This document shows, piece by piece, positions 53,608-61,905 of a stretch of 64,000 nucleotides of DNA (the first letter of the stretch is position 1; the number at the start of each line of letters is the position of its first letter). A program made the position numbers and the translations under genes. The notes under the pieces were generated by a model that saw only the letters and a program-made list of their open reading frames with translations, was not told where the DNA came from and searched no databases. Location: positions 2,003,001 to 2,067,000 of the forward strand of contig JACKOH010000001.1 of NCBI GenBank assembly GCA_024234395.1, written 5' to 3'. This stretch comes from Pseudomonadales bacterium (GTDB lineage: Bacteria > Pseudomonadota > Gammaproteobacteria > Pseudomonadales > Pseudohongiellaceae).

Positions 53608-54756
53608 ATGAAAACAACTCGACGAGGATTCGTGAAGACAGTCGGCCTGGGTACCGCCGCCGGACTGCTGACCAGCAATACCTTCCTGGGTGGCGCGGCC
53701 CAGGCCCAAACCCGACACGCCCACAAGACCGGCATCTACGATGGCGGTGTCATGCAACTGAACCAGAATGAAAGCGCCCGGGGTCCGGGACCGAAAACGC
53801 TGGAAGCGGTGCATGCCCATGTCAGCAAGCGTATGGGGCGGGGCTATTCGCCCGATCATGTCAATGAACTGCAGGAAGGCATTGCCGCCTACTACAATGT
53901 CGATACCGCCAATGTCCAACTGGCGACCGGCTCCACCCCCCTGCTGCAGGGTGCGGTGCGTGCTTTCTGCTCGACGGAGAAACGCTTCGTCACTCCGATG
54001 CCCACTTACTCCACCAGTGAAGCCACCGCCCGCCAGATCAACGCCCCCATAACTCACCTGGACCTGGACAGTTCAATGGCAATTGACCTGAATACCCTGG
54101 CCGAGGCGGGACGCGGTGCCGCGCTGATTTATTTCTGCAACCCCAACAACCCGACCGGTACCGTGCATGGTCCGGAGGCAGTTGAGCAGTTCGTGAGGCG
54201 GGTAATGAGGGAATCCCCGCAGACCCGGATCCACATCGACGAGGCGTATATCAACTATGCCCGCCCCGGGGCCATGAAAACTGCGCTGCCGCTGGCGCTG
54301 GAATTCGAAAACGTGTTCATTACCCGTTCGTTTTCCAAGGCCCATGGCCTGGCCGGCATGCGGATCGGCTATGCCCTGGGTCAGGAGTCCACGCTGAGGG
54401 ACATTCGCAGTGCCTGGGGAATGGGCGACGTGAACATGCTGGGTGCCATTGCCGCACTGACCGCCCTGGAAGACCACGAACATATCGAATGGGAAGCGCA
54501 GGAAAACGCCAGGGTGCGTGACTTCACTATCGCGGCATTCCGCGACATGGGCTTCCAGGTGCCGGATTCCAACACCAATCACATCTTCGTCAACCTGGGA
54601 CGGCCGGCCCGCGAGTTCCGCGAAGCCTGTCTGCAGGAGAAAATCCTCGTGGGCCGAGACTTTCCGCCGCTGCAGAACAGCCACTGCCGGATCTCACTGG
54701 GCAGCATGGAGGAAATGCAGCAGGCTGTGGAAGTATTCCGTAAAGTCCTCGCCTGA
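53608..54756 (+). CDS. Tat-exported PLP-dependent aminotransferase (histidinol-phosphate aminotransferase-like)
   Basis: The 382-aa product starts with a twin-arginine signal (TTRRGFVKTVGLGTAAGLLT, cleavage near AQAQ), so it is folded in the cytoplasm with PLP and then exported. The rest is a class I/II fold-type I aminotransferase: YFCNPNNPTGTVHG (Asn for the PLP ring), IHIDEAYINYARPG (Asp-Ala-Tyr), and SFSKAHGLAGMRIGYALG with the Schiff-base Lys. It resembles HisC but is exported and not in a his operon, so the substrate is probably an extracytoplasmic amino acid (inferred). AGGAG precedes the ATG. A hairpin follows the gene. Confidence 0.88.
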   Translation: MKTTRRGFVKTVGLGTAAGLLTSNTFLGGAAQAQTRHAHKTGIYDGGVMQLNQNESARGPGPKTLEAVHAHVSKRMGRGYSPDHVNELQEGIAAYYNVDTANVQLATGSTPLLQGAVRAFCSTEKRFVTPMPTYSTSEATARQINAPITHLDLDSSMAIDLNTLAEAGRGAALIYFCNPNNPTGTVHGPEAVEQFVRRVMRESPQTRIHIDEAYINYARPGAMKTALPLALEFENVFITRSFSKAHGLAGMRIGYALGQESTLRDIRSAWGMGDVNMLGAIAALTALEDHEHIEWEAQENARVRDFTIAAFRDMGFQVPDSNTNHIFVNLGRPAREFREACLQEKILVGRDFPPLQNSHCRISLGSMEEMQQAVEVFRKVLA

Positions 54757-54773
54757 CGCTGGCTGAAACCAGG

Positions 54774-54804
54774 GCCGGAGTCACCAACAGGTGATTCCGG
54801 CTTT
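54774..54804 (+). terminator. Hairpin terminator between the aminotransferase and RidA genes
   Basis: GCCGGAGTCACC and GGTGATTCCGGC pair around an AACA loop, followed by a short CTTTG, 18 bases after the stop. It separates two convergent genes. Confidence 0.6.
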
Positions 54805-54849
54805 GTTCATTTCCCCCTCCGGTTATTCCCCCATCCCTCGTCACTGCTG

Positions 54850-55293
54850 TCAGCGCCGCACGGCAATCGCCTGGATTTCAAAATGCGCATCGAACAGCAG
54901 GGAACCGGCGCCAATGAAGGCCCGGGCCGGAAACTCCCCGGTAAAGTAGGTGCGGTAAACCCGGTTGAATGTGTCATAAAGGGACAGATCGGGACAGAAT
55001 ATCTGCACGTAGACCAGATCATCCATGGTCATGCCAGCCTGTTCCAGGGTGCCGCGAATCGCATTCAATACATTGCGTGCTTCCCGGGCCGGGGAGTCCG
55101 GAACCTGGCCATTTTCCAGACCAAGCATTCCAGATAAATAGAGAGTCTCGCCCACCTGTACCGCTCCGCTGAAAGGCGGACCCGCATTACTGGAGGGATG
55201 CGAAGGATTGATCGTGGTACGCTGGGCAAGTGCCACTCCGGGCAGCAGCAGGGCTAGCAGGCCCAACATTGGTAACAGGGTAGTCCGGTTCAT
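54850..55293 (-). CDS. Exported RidA-family (enamine/imine deaminase-type) protein
   Basis: The ATG at 55291-55293 with GAGGAACGAAACC upstream gives 147 aa; the frame is open 63 codons further, but that part is non-coding. A signal peptide (NRTTLLPMLGLLALLLPGVALA) precedes a complete RidA fold: PPFSGAVQVGETLYLSGMLG, AREARNVLNAIRGTLEQAG, DLVYVQIFCPDL, and PARAFIGAGSLLFDAHFEIQ. In cytoplasmic RidA an Arg at the ARxxxxV position binds the carboxylate; here the segment reads FPARAFIG, so an Arg is present. It probably hydrolyses reactive imines or 2-aminoacrylate in the periplasm (inferred) beside the exported aminotransferase. Confidence 0.85.
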   Translation of the reverse strand: MNRTTLLPMLGLLALLLPGVALAQRTTINPSHPSSNAGPPFSGAVQVGETLYLSGMLGLENGQVPDSPAREARNVLNAIRGTLEQAGMTMDDLVYVQIFCPDLSLYDTFNRVYRTYFTGEFPARAFIGAGSLLFDAHFEIQAIAVRR

Positions 55294-55554
55294 GGTTTCG
55301 TTCCTCACATCTTGACGGCTCAACCGGATTATACCCTGCTTAAGGAACCTCTGATTGATTTCGGAATCGCTGGCATCCGGGCGCACGGGCCCGATTACTG
55401 TTTGAGAGCTTAACCCGCGCCTGCCGCTGCTTGCGGTGAATTGTCCGGCTGCCGATAATGAAGACAGACTGCCAGGCGGCAATCAAGCGGGCTCGCGCCG
55501 GCAACGACCGGTGACCAATCCCGCCCACGGCAAATTCAGGAAATCAGGCATTGT

Positions 55555-57123
55555 ATGAAAAGCTCCAGACCAGCCGCTCCTTCGACCAATCATGCCCCGA
55601 CTCTGAAACTGGTGCGCCTTGCCATCGATACCTATCACGAAAACGTCGTCTATCTGCACCGGGACTGTGAAGTCTACCGGACCGAGGGCTTCCAGGCGCT
55701 GAGCAAGGTAAGGATCTGTGGCAATGGCCAACGGATTCTGGCGGTGTTGAACGTGGTCGACGATGACCGTATCGTGCTGACCGATCAGTTGGCCCTTTCC
55801 GAGCAGGCATTTAACAATCTCGAACTTGAGGAAGGGGAGCTGGTGACCGTTGAGCATGCCGAGCCCCCCGCTTCCATGAATGCCGTGCGCCGCAAGATCG
55901 ATGGTGAGCGACTCGATCAGGAGGATTTCCGCCACATTATCGAAGACATTACCGAGAGCCGCTATTCCAAGATGGAAATAGCCGCTTTTCTGGTCGCCTC
56001 GGGCCGCACTGAACTGGACCGCGATGAAGTCCTGTTCCTGACCCGCGCCATGGTGGCGTCCGGCGAACGTCTCGACTGGAGCGAGGACCTGGTGGCGGAC
56101 AAGCACTGTATCGGTGGCATCCCCGGCAATCGTACCTCCATGCTGGTGGTGCCGATTGTCGCCGCCCACGGTATGCTGATTCCCAAGACCTCAAGCCGGG
56201 CGATCACTTCGCCTGCCGGTACTGCCGACACCATGGAAGTGTTGGCGGAAGTCAATCTCAGCATGAGTAAACTGCACGATATCGTGCGCAAGGAGCGTGG
56301 CTGCATGGCCTGGGGGGGAACCGCCCGCCTCTCGCCCGCTGACGATATCCTGATTTCGGTGGAACGTCCGCTGGGCATCGATTCCCAGGGTCAGATGGTC
56401 GCCTCGATTCTGTCCAAGAAACTGGCGGCCGGGTCCACCCATCTGCTGGTGGACATTCCGGTTGGACCCACCGCCAAAATCCGGCGTATGTCCGATGCCC
56501 AGCGTCTGCGCAAGCTGTTCGAGTTTGTTGCCGACCGCCTCGGCCTGCACCTGGAGGTGATCATTACCGATGGCAGGCAGCCGATCGGCCGCGGCATTGG
56601 ACCGAAACTGGAAGCGCGGGACGTGATGTCGGTGTTGGAAAACGATCCGCAGGCGCCGGCAGACCTGCGCCAGAAGGCCCTGCAACTGGCCGGCCGGATC
56701 CTGGAATTCGACCCCGATGTGCGGGGTGGCTCCGGCTTTGCCATCGCCCGCGACATACTCGACTCCGGCCGCGCCCTGGCCAAGATGAACGCACTGATCA
56801 AGGCCCAGGGGGCCAGGGAGCCGGACTGGCAACTGGGCAAACTGGTTCTCGAGGTTCCCGCCCCGGACACTGGCACGGTTACCGAAATCGATAACCTGCA
56901 GCTGGCGCGCGTGGCGCGTTTCGCCGGCGCCCCCATGGATCAGGGAGCCGGCGTGGAATTGTGCAAAAAAGTGGGTGACCCGGTGAGCAAGGGAGAACCC
57001 CTGTACCGGGTCTACGCCCAGTTTCCGGCCGATTTCAAGTTCGCCAGAAAGCTCTGCGAACAGGATATCGGTTATCAGATCGGTGCGGCGGAAGCCGTCT
57101 CACAGCCGTTTGTGGAGTTCTGA
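55555..57123 (+). CDS. Thymidine/AMP phosphorylase family protein (archaeal-type DeoA)
   Basis: The 522-aa product has the longer form of the family, with the extra N-terminal domain (about 1-95) found in archaeal AMP phosphorylases. The catalytic part has ADKHCIGGIPGNRTSMLVVP, KTSSRAITSPAGTADTMEVL and DGRQPIGRGIGPKLEARDV, then the C-terminal GEPLYRVYAQ domain. Archaeal members phosphorolyse AMP to adenine and ribose-1,5-bisphosphate; bacterial members of this type are mostly uncharacterised. The stop codon overlaps the ATG of the next gene (TGATG at 57121-57125), so the two are translationally coupled. Confidence 0.88.
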   Translation: MKSSRPAAPSTNHAPTLKLVRLAIDTYHENVVYLHRDCEVYRTEGFQALSKVRICGNGQRILAVLNVVDDDRIVLTDQLALSEQAFNNLELEEGELVTVEHAEPPASMNAVRRKIDGERLDQEDFRHIIEDITESRYSKMEIAAFLVASGRTELDRDEVLFLTRAMVASGERLDWSEDLVADKHCIGGIPGNRTSMLVVPIVAAHGMLIPKTSSRAITSPAGTADTMEVLAEVNLSMSKLHDIVRKERGCMAWGGTARLSPADDILISVERPLGIDSQGQMVASILSKKLAAGSTHLLVDIPVGPTAKIRRMSDAQRLRKLFEFVADRLGLHLEVIITDGRQPIGRGIGPKLEARDVMSVLENDPQAPADLRQKALQLAGRILEFDPDVRGGSGFAIARDILDSGRALAKMNALIKAQGAREPDWQLGKLVLEVPAPDTGTVTEIDNLQLARVARFAGAPMDQGAGVELCKKVGDPVSKGEPLYRVYAQFPADFKFARKLCEQDIGYQIGAAEAVSQPFVEF

Positions 57124-58004
57124 TGCTGCTGGGATTTGCGGATTACCGTCACCAGGCAGCGGCTCTCGCCGAGGCGCTGGCTCTGCCCTGCCGGGAAGTT
57201 GCCCTGCACCGGTTTCCCGATGGCGAAAGCAAGGTTACCCTGCCATCGACGCTGCCGGAACGGGTGTTGATCTGCCGCAGTCTCGACCGCCCCAACGACA
57301 AGCTGATCGAACTGTTACTCACGGCCAGGACCGCCCGGTTGTGCGGCGCCCGTCAACTCATCCTGATCGCTCCCTACCTGTGTTACATGCGCCAGGACAA
57401 GGCATTCCACCCTGGCGAAGCAGTGAGCCAGACCCTGGTCGGCGCATTCCTGGCGGATCTTTTCGACGCAGTCATCACCGTGGATCCGCACCTGCACCGC
57501 ATCTCTGACCTGCGCGAGGCGGTTCCGCTGGCGCAGGCTGTGGCGCTGTCGGCGGGTCCGGCCATGAGCGACTTCCTGCGCCAGCGCAACAATCCGATTC
57601 TGTTGGGACCGGACGCCGAGTCACTGCAGTGGGTCAAGTCCATCGCCACCGCCTGCGACCTTGAATATGGCGTCGGCACCAAGCAGCGACAGGGCGATCG
57701 CCGGGTCAGCATCCGTCTTCCGGAACTGTCCCTGGCAGGTCGTAACGTATTACTGGTGGATGACGTGATAAGCAGTGGTGAGACAATCGCCATCGCCGCC
57801 GGCCAATGCCTGCAGGCCGGAGCAGCCGGCGTCGATGTACTGACCACTCACGCCCTGTTCGCGCCCGGCGCGGAACAACGATTGCGGGAGGCCGGTGTCG
57901 GGGAACTCTGGAGTACCGATTCGATCAGCCACCCCAGTAACTGCATTCCCCTGGCAGGCCTGCTGGCCGACGCAGTCCGATCTCTGCCGGCAGGAACACC
58001 CTGA
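57123..58004 (+). CDS. Ribose-phosphate pyrophosphokinase-like protein (PRPP synthetase family)
   Basis: The 293-aa product is shorter than housekeeping Prs (about 310-315 aa). It has the family blocks SLDRPNDKLIELLLTARTAR, APYLCYMRQDKAFHPGEAVS, DPHLHRISDL, and the PRPP loop VLLVDDVISSGETI. It directly overlaps the phosphorylase gene, a pair also seen in other gammaproteobacteria, and is probably a dedicated second PRPP-type enzyme that acts with the phosphorylase in nucleotide ribose turnover. A housekeeping prs is expected elsewhere in the genome. Confidence 0.87.
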   Translation: MLLGFADYRHQAAALAEALALPCREVALHRFPDGESKVTLPSTLPERVLICRSLDRPNDKLIELLLTARTARLCGARQLILIAPYLCYMRQDKAFHPGEAVSQTLVGAFLADLFDAVITVDPHLHRISDLREAVPLAQAVALSAGPAMSDFLRQRNNPILLGPDAESLQWVKSIATACDLEYGVGTKQRQGDRRVSIRLPELSLAGRNVLLVDDVISSGETIAIAAGQCLQAGAAGVDVLTTHALFAPGAEQRLREAGVGELWSTDSISHPSNCIPLAGLLADAVRSLPAGTP

Positions 58005-58257
58005 TACAGGTCACAAATCCGTGAAAAAACCCGCGGAATTAAAGTTTTTCCAGAAAAGTATGACACAAGCAGTAAAAATCCAGACAAATTTGTTATCAAA
58101 TTCAGCAGGGTACTGGACAAACTCGATAATTCGGGTAACTTTACCCGTGAATCCGGAACCGGTAATTCGGCCCGGGTTCCTGTTGCTATGCGCTCAATCA
58201 CCGGCTCGAACAAGAGTGAAACGAGTAAAAGTAGTGAAAGTAAAAAGGAAACGCACC

Positions 58258-59169
58258 GTGCATAAATTTGCCCTTGGCCTCGTGACCAGTTTACTGCTGG
58301 CAACGGGACTGTCCGCCCAGGCCCAGACCCTGCGCGGCTCACAGTCTTCGATTGAACATCAAAACAGCCTTGCTGTCGCTTACGGCTTCACTTTCGTCCA
58401 GACAGCCCAACACATGTCACGGCTGGTCCAGGGCGGTCAACTGGTACGGATCTCTCCCACTGGCAGCATGGAACTGCATGACGTTTCGTTTCCGTACGCG
58501 CGTCCCGGCGTCAAGCTCTTTATCGATCGACTCAGCAACCAGTATCGCAGCGCCTGTGGCGAAAAGCTCACCGTCACCAGCCTGTCCCGGCCGATTGACC
58601 AGCAGCCGCCCAATGCGGCCGCCCGCTCCGTTCACCCGGCCGGCATGGCGGTTGACCTGCGTATTCCCAGGGCCCGCAGTTGCCGGGCCTGGCTGGAGCG
58701 AACCCTGTTGTCCCTGGAAGGCCGCGGCGTACTGGACGTGACCCGGGAACGGCGTCCCCCCCACTATCATGTGGCAGTGTTCGTGGAAAGCTACGAAAGT
58801 TACGTGGCATCGATGGTCGGCGGCACCAGCCAGTACGTAGTGCGACGCGGTGACACGCTGTCCGAAATCTCCCAGCTTACCGGCGTCAGTATTGCCCAGT
58901 TACGGGCCGCCAACGGCCTGCGGGGAGACCTGATCCAGGTCGGTCAGGAACTGCAGGTTCCAGCTTCCGCCCAGCAGGGTACGGCCATCTCGAGCTCCAA
59001 GGAACTGGCCCGGGTCAGCTACGTCACTCACAAGGTCCGGAAGGGTGATACCCTGTGGCGAATCGGTACCCGCTATGGCACCAGCGTGGATCGGATCATG
59101 CAGGAAAATGAACTGGACGACGACACCCTGCAGATCGGCCAGGAACTGCGTATCAGCGCGACCCGCTGA
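58258..59169 (+). CDS. Exported M15-like (DUF5715-type) protein with two LysM domains
   Basis: I start it at GTG 58258 behind AAAGGAA; the open frame upstream overlaps the PRPP-synthetase gene and is not coding. The 303-aa product has a signal peptide (HKFALGLVTSLLLATGLSAQ) and a metallopeptidase-like domain with M15-type zinc motifs: SVHPAGMAVDLRIP (His and Asp) and PPHYHVAVF (His). Two LysM repeats follow: VVRRGDTLSEISQLTGVSIA and KVRKGDTLWRIGTRYGTSVD. It probably acts on or binds peptidoglycan in the periplasm. Confidence 0.82.
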   Translation: MHKFALGLVTSLLLATGLSAQAQTLRGSQSSIEHQNSLAVAYGFTFVQTAQHMSRLVQGGQLVRISPTGSMELHDVSFPYARPGVKLFIDRLSNQYRSACGEKLTVTSLSRPIDQQPPNAAARSVHPAGMAVDLRIPRARSCRAWLERTLLSLEGRGVLDVTRERRPPHYHVAVFVESYESYVASMVGGTSQYVVRRGDTLSEISQLTGVSIAQLRAANGLRGDLIQVGQELQVPASAQQGTAISSSKELARVSYVTHKVRKGDTLWRIGTRYGTSVDRIMQENELDDDTLQIGQELRISATR

Positions 59170-59568
59170 GCAGTCTGATCCGGGCGCTTACGGGCGGCTT
59201 CCAGGCAGGTACACCCGTATTCAGCGACTGCTGTCCTCTCCGTTCGAGCCCCTGTTCCTTCAGGCGGGCTCCCCGCCATAATCAATACGGATCGCGAAAT
59301 TATCTTCGTGATACGCCTGGCAGACCCTCCACCCGGTACAACGTAATCGATGAGCGAGTCCGGTTGACCTGGCCGCTGCGCATTTCCTGTGCCCATTCCA
59401 GGTGGATAAAGTTGCTGACGCCGAGCCGGCAATACGGATTACGGGGAAAATAATCAATCGGGAACCTTTATGCCCGGGAGTTGACTGCCTGCCGCCAGGC
59501 CCTATAGTTGCTTCCTGACTGCGGGAATTGCAGCCCGGCAGTTACCGACTTCATAGCGAGGAAACAAC
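59170..59568. other. Intergenic region without a recognised gene
   Basis: These 399 bases show no supported coding sequence, RNA gene or clear terminator. The last bases carry the ribosome site GAGGAAACAAC for the next gene. Confidence 0.5.
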
Positions 59569-60111
59569 ATGCTGAGAACAACGCTGCGCTGGCTGGTTAT
59601 GCTGATTGCTTTTGCCGTCTTTGCTTCCGCAATCGCAATGGGAACAATGCGCCTGCATGATGGCCCGGTCGAATTCTGGCCCTGGTTTACCATCAGTATC
59701 GGCGGTCCGTTTCGCAGTGGCGAGGTGGTACCTGCACCGGAAAACTGGGATTTCCTCAGGGACCGACAGGAAATTGAAATCCAGACCCTGCAGCCCGCCA
59801 CCTCCCGGACTGTCTGGGTGCCGGTGGTGGACGGCCAGCTCTACATCGTCAGTGGCTACATGAATTCAACCCTGGGGCGGTACTGGAAACAGTGGCCGAC
59901 CTACCTGCAGCAGGACAACCGGATCCGAATCCGGGTCGATGGCAGCATTTACGAACAACGCCTGGTACGCATCAGCGACGGACCAATCACTGCCCGGGTC
60001 ATGTCGGAAGTGGCACGCAAGTATTTTGGCGCCCCGGATACCGTCAATCCACAGGCCGGGGAAAGTGTCCGCAATGGCTCGGTGTGGCTGTTTGAAGTTG
60101 CAGACCGCTGA
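59569..60111 (+). CDS. Hypothetical exported or membrane-anchored protein
   Basis: The 180-aa product has one N-terminal hydrophobic segment (LRWLVMLIAFAVFASAIAMG) and a soluble part with beta-rich stretches (IEIQTLQPATSRTVWVPVVD, GQLYIVSGYMNSTLGRYWKQ, RIRIRVDGSIYEQRLVRISD). The pattern LYIVSGYMN...GRYWKQWP resembles deazaflavin/nitroreductase-like hypothetical proteins (DUF2255-like outline), but I cannot assign a family. GAGGAAACAAC precedes the ATG. It is followed 205 bases later by the M18 peptidase. Confidence 0.65.
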   Translation: MLRTTLRWLVMLIAFAVFASAIAMGTMRLHDGPVEFWPWFTISIGGPFRSGEVVPAPENWDFLRDRQEIEIQTLQPATSRTVWVPVVDGQLYIVSGYMNSTLGRYWKQWPTYLQQDNRIRIRVDGSIYEQRLVRISDGPITARVMSEVARKYFGAPDTVNPQAGESVRNGSVWLFEVADR

Positions 60112-60316
60112 GTCCAGAGGCGACCCTATGCCCAGCGTTACCAGAGTTTCACCGGGTTGATCCGGTGGCAACACCCGGGCACCGTTTGTACAAGCCGTCG
60201 ACGGCACAGTATGCTTGTTCCGGGCACCCCGGTTTCGGCCGTCCCGGTAATCCGCACGATGGTGTTGCGTCGAATTATTATCCTGTAAGGATTTTATCCT
60301 GTAGAGAGTTTTCACA

Positions 60317-61771
60317 ATGACATTTTCCTCCCCGATTCTGGCCTGCCTGTGTACCTGCCTCATTCTGGCCCTCGCCCCATTCCCTGCCGCCGCCCAGTCG
60401 GCAGTCGACTGTCAGGACAACCTCGACTGCGAGTCCTCATGGTTGAACATTACCGCTGCCGAGCGCCAACAGGTGTTTGCATTCGCCGAACAGTACAAGG
60501 CGTTTATCCATCGCGCACGTACCGAGCTGACCTTCGTCACCGAGGCCATCGCCTTCGCCGAGACCAATGGCTTCAGGCGCTGGAGTGAGCAGTCGGTACC
60601 CACCCCCGGGGCCCGCTTCTATGAAGTCAACAGGGACCGGACCATCACCCTGTTCGTCATCGGTCGCCGCTCGATGCGCGACGGCTTTCATATCATCGGT
60701 TCCCATATCGATTCCCCGCGTCTGGAACTGAAGGGACGGCCGCTCTACGAAAACAGCGAGTTCGCGCTGTTTCAAACCAATTATCACGGCGGCATCAAAT
60801 TCCATCAGTGGACCAACCTGCCCCTGGCATTGCTGGGACGGGTGGATCGGAAAGACGGTAGCGTGATCACCCTGTCAGTGGGACTGGACCCGGACGATCC
60901 GGTTTTCATGATCCCGGAACTGTCACCGCACGTGGATCGGGGCCGTGGCAGCCAGCGCCTCGACGATTACCTCGGTCCCGAGGACCTGGACCCGGTGGTC
61001 GGGCATATTCCCGGCGCTGGCAATCCAGTCAGACAGCAGATACTGGATTATCTGGCTTCCAGCTACGGGATCACCGCTGCCGACCTGGTGTCCGCCGAAT
61101 TATCCCTGGTGCCTGCCGGGGCACCGCGGGACATGGGCTTCGACCGGGGCCTGATCGCCGCCTACGGTCAGGATGACCGGCTGGCCGCTTACACCAGCAT
61201 GCGGGCCCTGGCTGAACTGGACACCCCTGAAATCACCGCAGTCGCTTACCTGGTGGACAACGAGGAGGTGGGCAACCGTAACAATACCGGAGCCGCATCG
61301 GCTTATTACGCCGACCTGCTGTCGCGCCTGCTGCTGGCGGAACTGGGCGACGCCTATCGCGAACCATACCTGCGCAGCGCCATGCGCGGCACCCGCTTTG
61401 TCTCCATTGACGTCAATCCGGGAGTCAACCCCATGAATCCCGGCGCCTGGGAACTGGGCAACGCTCCAAAGCTCGGTTACGGCGTCAATCTTAAACTCTA
61501 CGGCCAGGGTAACAATGCCAACTCGGAATTTATCGCCTGGACCCGCGCCCTGCTGGATGCCAATCAGATCCCCTGGCAGACCTCCACTTACAAGGTGGGC
61601 AGCGCCGGCGGCGGCACCATTGGCGGCGTGTTTTCCTCGCAGAACAACGAGGTGATCGACTTCGGTGTCCCGTTACTGTCCATTCACACACCATATGCAG
61701 TCAGTTCGAAGATTGATGTGTACAGCCTCTATCGGGCCGCCGCCGCTTTCTACAACGCGGTTGACCCATAA
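60317..61771 (+). CDS. M18-family zinc aminopeptidase with signal peptide
   Basis: The 484-aa product has M18 (aspartyl aminopeptidase) motifs: FHIIGSHIDSPRLELKGRPL with the zinc His and Asp, FQTNYHGGIKFHQW, AYLVDNEEVGNRNNTGA with the catalytic Glu and metal Glu, and FVSIDVNPGVNP. Most M18 enzymes are cytosolic, but this one begins with a signal peptide (SPILACLCTCLILALAPFPA, cleavage near AAAQ). It probably trims peptides in the periplasm. The next gene starts 134 bases downstream. Confidence 0.87.
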   Translation: MTFSSPILACLCTCLILALAPFPAAAQSAVDCQDNLDCESSWLNITAAERQQVFAFAEQYKAFIHRARTELTFVTEAIAFAETNGFRRWSEQSVPTPGARFYEVNRDRTITLFVIGRRSMRDGFHIIGSHIDSPRLELKGRPLYENSEFALFQTNYHGGIKFHQWTNLPLALLGRVDRKDGSVITLSVGLDPDDPVFMIPELSPHVDRGRGSQRLDDYLGPEDLDPVVGHIPGAGNPVRQQILDYLASSYGITAADLVSAELSLVPAGAPRDMGFDRGLIAAYGQDDRLAAYTSMRALAELDTPEITAVAYLVDNEEVGNRNNTGAASAYYADLLSRLLLAELGDAYREPYLRSAMRGTRFVSIDVNPGVNPMNPGAWELGNAPKLGYGVNLKLYGQGNNANSEFIAWTRALLDANQIPWQTSTYKVGSAGGGTIGGVFSSQNNEVIDFGVPLLSIHTPYAVSSKIDVYSLYRAAAAFYNAVDP

Positions 61772-61905
61772 CAGCTGTCCACTGGACATCCCCGGTGACA
61801 CCGATTACCTTGTTGACTGCGCATCGAGGCTTCCGGAAAACCAGAGAAGCCCCTGACACCAAGACCGACAAGAATAAGCCTGATAAAAACAAGAGAGGAA
61901 CAGCA

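Noticed and set aside
57895..58257. Long N-terminal extension of the LysM protein
   Set aside because: It overlaps the PRPP-synthetase gene in another frame and precedes the signal peptide; GTG at 58258 with AAAGGAA is the better start.
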